Source: Sporomusa malonica (GTDB taxonomy: Bacteria > Bacillota > Negativicutes > Sporomusales > Sporomusaceae). Taken from it: a DNA stretch of 64,000 nt. The notes beneath the pieces are model-generated. The model saw only the letters and a program-made list of their open reading frames with translations, made no database searches and was not told where the DNA came from. The stretch covers positions 1 to 64,000 of the forward strand of contig NZ_FWXI01000002.1 of assembly GCF_900176355.1 (NCBI RefSeq). The letters are read 5' to 3'. Below, piece after piece: positions 23,930 to 31,666 of the stretch. Position 1 is the stretch's first letter, and every line of letters begins with the position of its first letter. A program made the position numbers and the translations under genes.

Positions 23930-24070
23930 ATGTGTTTTAGACCAGCATCATTGTCCAAGCCGGTTGAGTGCCCTAATTGTGGAAAAAAGGTCGCTGCTAT
24001 GGCGGGGATTAAGCAAAAAAAATGTCCTTTTTGTCAAACTGAACTGCCAACCGACACTGAAAAAAAATAA
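23930..24070 (+). CDS. Zinc-ribbon microprotein 3 (MCFRP family)
   Basis: 46 residues with RBS AAAGGAGG. Starts MCFRPAS like the first gene of operon 1, then CPNCGKK and CPFCQTE knuckles with a longer loop between them, and a charged tail ending in EKK. The start motif is conserved although the ribbon differs, so the MCFRP part is probably functionally important. In module 1 the gene stands before the enzyme, here after the Fe-S subunit. Association with both modules argues for a role in enzyme maturation, metal handling or regulation; none is established. Confidence 0.8.
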   Translation: MCFRPASLSKPVECPNCGKKVAAMAGIKQKKCPFCQTELPTDTEKK

Positions 24071-24118
24071 GGTAATTGACTTTGCAAGAATTGTTTAGGA
24101 CTGGATCCATTGTTTAGT

Positions 24119-24153
24119 AAAGGCAGGCCAAGTTAAAAAACAGGCCTGCCTTT
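24119..24153 (+). terminator. Terminator of enzyme operon 2
   Basis: AAAGGCAGGCC pairs exactly with GGCCTGCCTTT around a 13-nt A-rich loop, with a TTTAAAA context on the right. Confidence 0.85.
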
Positions 24154-24258
24154 AAAAGGTATTGATTTTTAATAATATTATGATTTTTAAAAGTCATGTT
24201 ACAAAATGCCCTTATGAGGAACCTAACTGGTAATTATAGCAATGAAAGGGGTATGAAA

Positions 24259-25503
24259 ATGTCTGAACAAAAATATAACCGCTGGCTAATTCTTGTTGCC
24301 GCGGTTATCACCAACGTTTGTATTGGTACCTTATACGCGTGGAGTGTATTTGCCCTACCCTTAGGTAAAACTTTTGGCTGGGCTGCGACTTCTATCGCTT
24401 TAGCTTTTACAATTAATCATGCTCTAAGTCCGGTTGCCATGATTGGCGGTGGGTACATTCAAGACCGGTTAGGTTCAAAAGCCAATGTCATCATTGGTGG
24501 CTGTATGTTTAGTGTAGGTTTATTTATTACCGGGTTTGTATCTAGTGTGGAAATGCTCTACATTACGTATAGTGTTCTCGCTGGGATCGGCGGCGGTGTT
24601 ACATATGCCGGGACACTAGGTAATACCGTAAAGTTTTTCCCTGATAAGAGAGGGTTGGCGGCAGGTCTGGTAGCAGCGGGGTATGGTTCCGGAGCTACAA
24701 TTGTTGCTCCTATTGCAAGCTCCATGATTACCAGCTTAGGGGTTCTGACTACATTTAAAATACTTGGTGCAGTATTCTTTGTCGTTATTATGCTATGTTC
24801 GTTAGTAATAAAGCGGGCTCCGGCAGGTTTTAAGCCAGAGGGCTGGAATCCCCCGGTTGAAGCTAACGTTCCTAAGCCTGCTGCTGTCGATGTAGTTTGG
24901 AGTCAAATGCTGCGAGATAGTACATGGTGGGTGGTTTTGGTTATGCTTACTTGCGGAGCGATGTCAGGACTTATGATCACTGCCTTTGCTTCACCGATCG
25001 GCCAACAAATGTTCAAATTGACTCCTATGGATGCCGCGTTTTTTGTTAGTCTGGTTGCTGTATCCAATTCATTGGGACGTATCGTCTTTGGTGCGGTATC
25101 TGACAAAATCGGACGTTCTAGTACAATAATGATTATGTATGTCTTCTCTGCGTTGGGCATGTTAAATCTGGCCCTTACTGGTTCTGTGCCCGGGTTTGCT
25201 GCCTCTGGAATTGTGGTTGGAGCAGTTTTTGGCGGTTTCATGAGTACAATGCCGTCAATTATCAGTGAGAGATACGGACTGAAAAACTTCGGTGTTAACT
25301 ATGGTATTACTTTTGTTGGTTTTAGTTTAGCAGCTATATTCGGGCCTATGACGGCGGCGACGGTCAGACAAACTACCGGAAATTATGAACAGGCTTTCTG
25401 GATCGCCTTAGGGTTAAATATAGTAGGACTGGTTTTCGCATTGATTTTTAGATCATTGGATAAGCGGAGTAAAGTGGTAAGCCAGGTAACTATTTCAAAA
25501 TAA
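24259..25503 (+). CDS. MFS transporter, oxalate/formate antiporter (OFA) family
   Basis: 414 residues from the ATG at 24259 (GAAAGGGG 8 nt upstream). Twelve predicted helices; begins WLILVAAVITNVCIGTLYAWSVF, the family's typical first helix. The second-helix loop has 'GGGYIQDRLGSK' and the seventh-eighth loop 'GRIVFGAVSDKIGRS', the two MFS signature loops. OFA members exchange small carboxylates. Here it may import the substrate of enzyme 2 or export the product. It follows a terminator and so may have its own promoter. Confidence 0.88.
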   Translation: MSEQKYNRWLILVAAVITNVCIGTLYAWSVFALPLGKTFGWAATSIALAFTINHALSPVAMIGGGYIQDRLGSKANVIIGGCMFSVGLFITGFVSSVEMLYITYSVLAGIGGGVTYAGTLGNTVKFFPDKRGLAAGLVAAGYGSGATIVAPIASSMITSLGVLTTFKILGAVFFVVIMLCSLVIKRAPAGFKPEGWNPPVEANVPKPAAVDVVWSQMLRDSTWWVVLVMLTCGAMSGLMITAFASPIGQQMFKLTPMDAAFFVSLVAVSNSLGRIVFGAVSDKIGRSSTIMIMYVFSALGMLNLALTGSVPGFAASGIVVGAVFGGFMSTMPSIISERYGLKNFGVNYGITFVGFSLAAIFGPMTAATVRQTTGNYEQAFWIALGLNIVGLVFALIFRSLDKRSKVVSQVTISK

Positions 25504-25722
25504 AGTATTGTAGTACATAGCGTAGATCCGGCTTTATCAGAAAAACTTTGAACGCAAGGAGGGGTAGCTATACTTAGTCTTGTAATGACATTGTTAATTG
25601 CGTACCTCGTTCGGGTCTACGCAGTTTTTTACGTAATCCCTTTCCGTGACATGAAATCAAAAGTGAAGTGCTCAATTACCAATGCCATAAACTCCCAAAC
25701 TATTGCTGAAAACTTATCCGAT

Positions 25723-25781
25723 GGACTAAGTCGCTCTAAGACTCCCGCTTTTGTAAGCGGGAGTTAAGAGCGTCTAAGTCC
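25723..25781. repeat. Long imperfect palindrome, possible IS200/IS605-type end
   Basis: ACTCCCGCTT (25741-25750) pairs with AAGCGGGAGT (25755-25764) around TTGT. Outer arms GGACTAAG and CGCTCT pair with AGAGCG and CTAAGTCC. Such tall hairpins with short loops are typical of the subterminal ends of IS200/IS605 elements and related REP-like sequences. No transposase remains. The intergenic region 25504-25835 holds nothing else that I can support. Confidence 0.55.
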
Positions 25782-25835
25782 CTGGGAGTTGGTCGTATAT
25801 GTAAGCAGTAATAAAGAATCGAGGGGGAGACCGAA

Positions 25836-27164
25836 ATGGATAAGCAAAGCCCGTTAAACAATGACAATAGCGTGTTGGCTTATCAGGCGACAGCAGTAGC
25901 AAAGCCAACAAGACAAAGAATGGTAGTAATCCTTGTTTTGCTGGTAACACTGTTAGTTGCATACCTTGACAGAGTCAACGTATCTGTATTGGTTGCAGAT
26001 GAAACATTCCTCCAGGAGATGGGGATAAAAGGCGATGCCGTGGCGATGGGTTCGCTGATGTCAATGTTTTTGTTTACTTATGCAATAACTAACGCCGTGT
26101 TAAGCCCGCTCGGAGATTTGTGGGGACCGCGTAAGGTCATGGCGTTGGCAATCGTATTCTGGATAGTCTCTTGTTTTTATGGAGGATTAGTGTCTACTTT
26201 TACCGGGATGATCGTAGCCCGCTGTATCTTAGGTCTTGGAGAAGGAATGCACTGGCCGATGCAGATGAAATTTGTGAAAAACTGGTTTCCTCCGCAAGAG
26301 CGAGCGAGGGCGAACTCCACTTGGCTTATAGGTCTGTCAGCAGGCCCGGCGCTGGCAATGCCCTTCATGGTTTGGGTTGTTGGCGAATGGGGGTGGAGGA
26401 CTAGTTTCTTCACATTAGCGGCAATCGGTATAATTCCGCTGCTATTGATATGGTTCTTTACTAATGATCATCCCCGTGAGAGTAGAGCCGTTAATCAACG
26501 TGAACTGGAATATATCGAGAGTGGTTTAAAGGCTGAAGCCGAAGCGGCTGCCGGCAAAATGGCAACTGTTTCTACTTCATCTTGGGAAAACTGGAAGGGA
26601 TTCTTACTAAACTTTGATTATTGGCTTTGTGTTATTTTCTATGTCTTTAGTACCTCAGCTTGGTGGGGGCTGGCGACATGGATTCCATCGTTCCTCAAAC
26701 AAGCCATGGGGTTTACTTGGAAAAGTATGGGGTTCTGGGCAAATGCACCTTACGCTGCGGGAGTTGTGGCCCTTATTATTGCGGGTTATCTAACAGATAA
26801 GATTGAGCGGAAATCTACTTTTGGTATTCTGCATATGCTTGGAGCGGCGACCGGCATATACTTTTCCGCCCATGCAACAGGGCAGGTGGAAGCTGCGCTT
26901 TGGCTTGTTCTTGCAGTAGCATCGCTGTTAATTGGACAACCTGGACATTGGTCAATCATACAGAAGGTTGTACCTGCTAAGGCTCTGGGAGCTGGCAGTG
27001 GCTTTGAAAGTGCGCTGGGGAGTCTTGGCGGAGCAATTACTCCACTAATTGTTGGCTATTTCATTAATGCGACCGGCAGTTATGTTGGGGGGCTGATGTG
27101 TTTAGTTACTTTTTGCCTTATTGGCGCATTAGCTATGATAACTCTCTGGTTCAGGAAGGTGTAA
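25836..27164 (+). CDS. MFS transporter, anion:cation symporter (ACS) family
   Basis: 442 residues with RBS GAGGGGGAG. Twelve predicted helices; 'LLVAYLDRVNVSV' at residues about 37-49 is the ACS first-helix signature, followed by the loop 'LGDLWGPRKV' and a late 'YLTDKIERKSTFG'. ACS carriers take up organic anions such as sugar acids, phthalate or hydroxy-aromatic acids with protons. Two unrelated carriers in a row suggest import of substrate and export of product for enzyme 2. The DUF362 gene starts 60 bp after it. Confidence 0.87.
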   Translation: MDKQSPLNNDNSVLAYQATAVAKPTRQRMVVILVLLVTLLVAYLDRVNVSVLVADETFLQEMGIKGDAVAMGSLMSMFLFTYAITNAVLSPLGDLWGPRKVMALAIVFWIVSCFYGGLVSTFTGMIVARCILGLGEGMHWPMQMKFVKNWFPPQERARANSTWLIGLSAGPALAMPFMVWVVGEWGWRTSFFTLAAIGIIPLLLIWFFTNDHPRESRAVNQRELEYIESGLKAEAEAAAGKMATVSTSSWENWKGFLLNFDYWLCVIFYVFSTSAWWGLATWIPSFLKQAMGFTWKSMGFWANAPYAAGVVALIIAGYLTDKIERKSTFGILHMLGAATGIYFSAHATGQVEAALWLVLAVASLLIGQPGHWSIIQKVVPAKALGAGSGFESALGSLGGAITPLIVGYFINATGSYVGGLMCLVTFCLIGALAMITLWFRKV

Positions 27165-27223
27165 ATAATCTTTCTACACGTTTAAACTGGTCTGTAAAAT
27201 ATTTATTGGAGGATGGGGCTACT

Positions 27224-28303
27224 TTGCAATCCCAAGTGTATTTTATTAAATTGGCAGATGGCGCAAATACGACGGAACAGGTACAGGCCATAGGTAAACT
27301 TTTCGACGTAGCTGAGGTGTCATCAATCTTTTCCAATAATGATTTTGTGGGAATCAAGTTTCATGTCGGGGAAGGGTCAAATAATACCAGGGTTAAGCCA
27401 GAGTTGATAAGCGAATTGGTATCTAAGGTAAAAGAAAGTAGCGGGGTTCCTTTTTTAACAGAAACTTCAACTTTATATAAGGGTGAACGGCATAACGCCG
27501 TTAAGCATCTCATGCAAGCTCATCGCCAAGGTTTCGGGATTGAAAACGTTGGTGCCCCCTTTCTGATGGCAGATGGGCTATTAGGCAATACAGAATACGA
27601 AGTAGCCATACCGGGTGAGCTTCACAAGACGGTGAATATTGCCAGGGAAATTAAAGGGGCCGATGCCCTTTTAGTGGTTTCTCACGCTACTGGCTGCACT
27701 TCCACCGGTTTAGGGGCGTGTATTAAAAATTTGGGAATGGGCCTAGCAAGCCGTAAAGGGAAAAGACGCCAACATTCGGCTGTACTGCCTACCGTTGAAA
27801 GTTCTCAGTGTACGAATTGCACGAAGTGTATGAGATGGTGTCCTGCTGACGCTATTGTTGAACAAAATGGTAAAGCGTATATCGTTCCCGAAAAATGTAT
27901 AGGTTGTGGGGAATGTATTGCCGCTTGTCGGTTTGATGCAGTAAAGTATGATTTTACTGCTGACGAGGGTTATCTGCAAAAGAGTATGGCAGAACATGCT
28001 TATGGAGCTGTTATTGATAAGCCGGGAAAATGTTTTTATTTCAATGTGATGACAAACATGACGAGGAATTGTGATTGTCTCACTAAAAACCCGGATGAAA
28101 AGCTAATACCTGATATAGGCATTTTAGCTTCCAATGATCCTGTGGCTATTGATCAAGCAACTCAAGATTTGACCGAAGCAGCTCATGGTCATACTTTAGG
28201 AAAGCTAGCATTTCCGCATAGAAATTCCGATATCCAGATCAAACATGCGGCCCAAATTGGTATGGGGTCGCTAGCGTATAAGTTAATTGAAGTAGAGATA
28301 TAG
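27224..28303 (+). CDS. DUF362 / two-[4Fe-4S] ferredoxin domain protein
   Basis: 359 residues from a TTG at 27224, chosen because GGAGG lies 11 nt upstream; an earlier start would run into the MFS gene. The DUF362 domain spans the N-terminal two thirds ('GIKFHVGEGSNNTRV', 'VVSHATGCTSTGLGACIKNLGMG'). A ferredoxin insert near residues 190-250 has CTNCTKCMRWCP and CIGCGECIAACR. A Cys-containing 'RNCDC' follows. These proteins are cytoplasmic and of unknown role, often encoded beside anaerobic oxidoreductases. Likely the last gene of module 2 and a candidate electron donor for enzyme 2. Confidence 0.85.
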   Translation: MQSQVYFIKLADGANTTEQVQAIGKLFDVAEVSSIFSNNDFVGIKFHVGEGSNNTRVKPELISELVSKVKESSGVPFLTETSTLYKGERHNAVKHLMQAHRQGFGIENVGAPFLMADGLLGNTEYEVAIPGELHKTVNIAREIKGADALLVVSHATGCTSTGLGACIKNLGMGLASRKGKRRQHSAVLPTVESSQCTNCTKCMRWCPADAIVEQNGKAYIVPEKCIGCGECIAACRFDAVKYDFTADEGYLQKSMAEHAYGAVIDKPGKCFYFNVMTNMTRNCDCLTKNPDEKLIPDIGILASNDPVAIDQATQDLTEAAHGHTLGKLAFPHRNSDIQIKHAAQIGMGSLAYKLIEVEI

Positions 28304-28570
28304 TAATTGATAGGATTCTACTCGTTAGAAAAATGACATAATTTTTTTATGGACGTCCATTGTGTTTGTCAATGCAAGCACATATATGGGGCGTCTTTCT
28401 TCTTTTTGCCGGTATGGGCTATGGAGGTCTATGAATTTGGTTTCTAAAATGAGACTCCAAAACTGAGATAATTCTCAAAATGGAAAACTGAATTTATCCA
28501 AATAAATTTTAGGAACGTACTAAACCCAGTATTTATAAGAGATATTTGCATTAAACGAATAGAAAATCGA

Positions 28571-28587
28571 TTGGCATGAATATTGCA
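28571..28587 (+). promoter_or_regulatory. Sigma-54 promoter of operon 3
   Basis: TGGCAT (28572-28577), five bases, TTGCA (28583-28587). A palindrome TGAGATAATTCTCA lies about 115 bp upstream and is a candidate activator site. There is no activator gene next to it, so activator 1 or 2 must act at a distance. The intergenic region 28304-28718 has no gene that I can support. Confidence 0.85.
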
Positions 28588-28718
28588 ATTAAATATTAGC
28601 GTAAAGAAATTCTATGAAGCGCATTGAGTTAAAGTCTATAAATGAGCATATTGCATTGACCTGCTTGATGGGCTGAGATATTGAAGAAAATCGATTTGGA
28701 AATATGGGGGTAATTGTT

Positions 28719-29549
28719 ATGCGAAATGCGATAGTAGTTTTTACGAAAGTTCCTAAGGCCGGAGAAACTAAGACCCGGCTTACAACGAATCGGGGAGGAG
28801 TATTAACCCCAGAAGAAGCAATGGCGCTTTATGAAGGCTGTGTACTTGATGTGATTAATGTCTGCCTGGCTGCCGGCAGCGGTGACGTTTTCGTATGTTA
28901 CAACCATGACGGTGATCGCGAGTGCCTAGAAAATTTACTGAATCGGACCGCTGACCGCTCACAAATCAGAGAAGTATTTGCTGACCAAGGGGGGAACTTT
29001 GACCAATGCATGCAGTATGCCGCTGATTATATCTTAAAGAACGGATCAGCTAATCGACTGGCGGATAGTGTAATTATTGTCGGCGGGGATCTTCCAAGTT
29101 TGCAGCCGGCAATTATAAAGGATGCTTTACGCAAACTCGAATATTTGGCGTCAACTGACTCGGGGCTGTTAACGGCTGAAAGAAGGGAAAACACAGCTTT
29201 GAACATAGGGGCAGCTTTAGTAGAAGGCGCTTGCCAGGAAGGCGGGTTTTCTCTTGTCGGTTACACCTGTACAACGCCGTTTAGTTTCGATCGGGTATTT
29301 TATAACACTGAAGGTATAACGGCTCTAGATATGTTAGTTTCGAAGGCAATACAAGAAAACATTCCTTTCGGCGTAGTAGAGGCGGCGCCTGATGTAGATA
29401 TTCCAGTAGATTTAGCAAGTATGATTCCGGTTATAAAGGCGTTGCAACTGGCAGCGCGGCATGATGAAAGTATTAAAGTACCTGTAAATACTCTTGAAGT
29501 TTTGGGGAAAAGTGGGTTGGAAAGTTCGGCTCTTCCTCCCCAACGCTAG
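28719..29549 (+). CDS. TIGR04282 (DUF2064) glycosyltransferase-like protein, copy 2
   Basis: 276 residues from the ATG at 28719 (weak GGGGG upstream). Begins 'AIVVFTKVPKAGETKTRL' and has 'VIIVGGDLPSLQP', closely matching the protein at 10919 over its length, but with the Asp-Ser of copy 1 changed to Asp-Leu next to the metal site. Being first in a sigma-54 operon with redox enzymes is unusual for this family, which is normally linked to ArsS proteins. Its function is unknown. Confidence 0.82.
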   Translation: MRNAIVVFTKVPKAGETKTRLTTNRGGVLTPEEAMALYEGCVLDVINVCLAAGSGDVFVCYNHDGDRECLENLLNRTADRSQIREVFADQGGNFDQCMQYAADYILKNGSANRLADSVIIVGGDLPSLQPAIIKDALRKLEYLASTDSGLLTAERRENTALNIGAALVEGACQEGGFSLVGYTCTTPFSFDRVFYNTEGITALDMLVSKAIQENIPFGVVEAAPDVDIPVDLASMIPVIKALQLAARHDESIKVPVNTLEVLGKSGLESSALPPQR

Positions 29550-29563
29550 CTATAAGAAATTCT

Positions 29564-30646
29564 ATGAGTAATATAGCTGAGGATTGTATTGGGTGTGGCG
29601 CATGTGTTAATACCTGTGAACTGTTAAAGGAGATCGACCAAACACCGGCTATGATGGGAAAACAGGGAGTCACGGTTGACCAAGCATTTAGTTGTTCGTT
29701 ATGTGGTGCCTGTGAAACTGTTTGTCCACTAAATTTGAGTCCTAAGAAATTATTTGCTGCCCGTAGAAAAGAAGCTGTACAAAATAACGAAATTGATATC
29801 GATGAGTTCAGATATTTGTTCCCTGATAGAAAAAATAATGTTATGAATACATACCGTAACTATTATGGTATTGACTACAGTGACATAGAATCTGACAGCC
29901 AGGCAAGTACCGTGTTTTTTCCAGGCTGCACCTTGTTGACCTACTCGCCAGGGTTAACCAGAGAAATCTATGATCGTCTCAAAAATAGCGGTGAGTGTCA
30001 GGAAATATGGACGGAATGCTGCGGGAAGCCGCTCGATCAGATGGGGCTGCCGCAAAGATATGAAGTTGTGCAGAAACGATTGATAGAGTCTGCAGAGCAG
30101 CGAAATATAAATAAGATCATTACGGCATGCCCAGGATGTTATTACGAGTTGAAAAGCATCTTCCAACCTCTTGGAATAAATGTTTTAACTGTATATGAAG
30201 TGATGAATTTTGAACCGTATACTGGCAAAGGGGCGTGCACCATTCATGATGCGTGTCCAGACAGACTGGAGGGGCGGTTTGCCAGGCAGGTGCGCCAGGC
30301 ATTAGAGCAATGCGGGTTCTCCATCATAGAGATGGAACATAGCAAGGAGCATACAATTTGTTGTGGCAGTGGCGGGCAATTATCACATTTTCGTCCGGAT
30401 TTGAAAGAAAAACTCGTGAATTTTAGATTAGACGAAGCAAGGCATTCGGGAGCAGATATTCTGGTTGGGTATTGTCTAAGCTGCGTGTTAAATTTCGATA
30501 GCAGAGCTTCTGAAATCCCAGTGACACATGTTCTTAATTTATTGTTAAATCAACGTGGAGATTTTAGCGGTGCCAAAGAGCGTGCACAACAAATGCTGGC
30601 CGGTACAAAAGGCGAGAAAATCTGGGAAAAAATTATGGCAGATTAA
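29564..30646 (+). CDS. HdrD/GlpC-like Fe-S protein with two CCG domains
   Basis: 360 residues. Two N-terminal [4Fe-4S] motifs (CIGCGACVNTC, CSLCGACETVCP) are followed by two CCG-type cysteine-rich domains ('FFPGC', 'TECCGKPL', 'TACPGCY' and 'TIHDACPDR', 'TICCGSGG', 'GYCLSC'). CCG domains bind noncubane clusters or serve as the thiol/disulfide site in heterodisulfide reductases, lactate and glycerol-3-phosphate dehydrogenases. The gene is 14 bp after the TIGR04282 gene. It probably moves electrons between the soluble pool and the membrane-bound enzyme encoded below. Confidence 0.88.
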   Translation: MSNIAEDCIGCGACVNTCELLKEIDQTPAMMGKQGVTVDQAFSCSLCGACETVCPLNLSPKKLFAARRKEAVQNNEIDIDEFRYLFPDRKNNVMNTYRNYYGIDYSDIESDSQASTVFFPGCTLLTYSPGLTREIYDRLKNSGECQEIWTECCGKPLDQMGLPQRYEVVQKRLIESAEQRNINKIITACPGCYYELKSIFQPLGINVLTVYEVMNFEPYTGKGACTIHDACPDRLEGRFARQVRQALEQCGFSIIEMEHSKEHTICCGSGGQLSHFRPDLKEKLVNFRLDEARHSGADILVGYCLSCVLNFDSRASEIPVTHVLNLLLNQRGDFSGAKERAQQMLAGTKGEKIWEKIMAD

Positions 30647-30674
30647 CACCAACAGAAAGGAAGACCTAGAAAAT

Positions 30675-31625
30675 ATGAAATATAATGAACTTTCCGCAGC
30701 ACTTACCAATATGCTGACACTTAGGTGGTCGCCTGTGGCTGTAAAACTGCTTAAACCGGGCGAAAAAGTTCCGGATAATGTATATGAACCCTCAGTTCCG
30801 CTCAGGCATTGCCAGGCTATTACAGTTGCGAGACGGGGAAATAGCCTGTACATGCCGCCCAGTAAGCATGCTTGTCCTGATGGGGCCGCCATTATGGGAT
30901 TGATTCCTATGTCCCCAAAACTTCGGTCAGGTGAATTGTATCTATTATTTAAGAAGCTGCCTACCCTTGAATGCGCACAAAAGATGATTGCTACAAGGCA
31001 GGAATTTGATCCAGGCACTTATACTGCTACAGTAATGGCTCCACTGGAGGATGCTGAATTTGAGCCAGATGTAGTCATTTTTACGCTATATCCTGAACAA
31101 ATGATGTGGTTATGTTGCGCAGCTAGTTACAGTACTGGAGAGCGGCATGCTTTTCACACATCAGGCTACAATTCAACCTGCGCCGATTTAACGGTCCAGG
31201 TTATTAGAAACCAGAAGATGAACATTTCGTTTGGATGTTATGGAGCAAGGGCTATAAGTGACATTAGCGACTTTGAAGCTTATGTTTCAGTGCCTTACCA
31301 GCAATTGAACACTCTAGTTGAATCACTTGAAAAGCTAGCTGTTAAAAGTATTCCGGAAGCGCGGCGCAAGATCTATATGCCGCCGGTTATTGATAAAGTA
31401 TCTGGTGGTGGACCTGTAGCTGCAAACACTATAGAGCTTCGAATTGACGAAGAACGCTGCAATGGATGTGGTTTATGCGAGGCATTCTGCCCTGAAGCTG
31501 TGATTAAGATGGTGTCTATAGAGGGGCAACAAAGGGCAAGTGCACCGACCGCAGAAAAATGCTGTGCTTGCTACACTTGCGTAGGTCAGTGTCCGCAAAA
31601 AGCCATACAACTGACAATTCGGTAA
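30675..31625 (+). CDS. DUF169 protein with C-terminal ferredoxin domain
   Basis: 316 residues from the ATG at 30675; longer possible starts overlap the preceding gene and lack an RBS. The DUF169 domain covers about residues 1-230 ('RWSPVAVKLL', 'LRHCQAI', 'KHACPDGAA', 'FGCYGAR'), including several conserved cysteines. The C-terminal two-[4Fe-4S] domain has CNGCGLCEAFCP and CCACYTCVGQCP. DUF169 proteins are found in strict anaerobes beside redox enzymes, with no defined role. It likely serves as an electron carrier of the operon. Confidence 0.85.
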   Translation: MKYNELSAALTNMLTLRWSPVAVKLLKPGEKVPDNVYEPSVPLRHCQAITVARRGNSLYMPPSKHACPDGAAIMGLIPMSPKLRSGELYLLFKKLPTLECAQKMIATRQEFDPGTYTATVMAPLEDAEFEPDVVIFTLYPEQMMWLCCAASYSTGERHAFHTSGYNSTCADLTVQVIRNQKMNISFGCYGARAISDISDFEAYVSVPYQQLNTLVESLEKLAVKSIPEARRKIYMPPVIDKVSGGGPVAANTIELRIDEERCNGCGLCEAFCPEAVIKMVSIEGQQRASAPTAEKCCACYTCVGQCPQKAIQLTIR

Positions 31626-31666
31626 CAAGTCTGAGACTACTATTGCATGAGATTGGGGGATAAAGG

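Noticed and set aside
25585..25767. 60-residue ORF before the ACS carrier
   Set aside because: The RBS-like AAGGAGGGG is too far upstream and the frame ends in the palindromic hairpin; no sign of a real protein.
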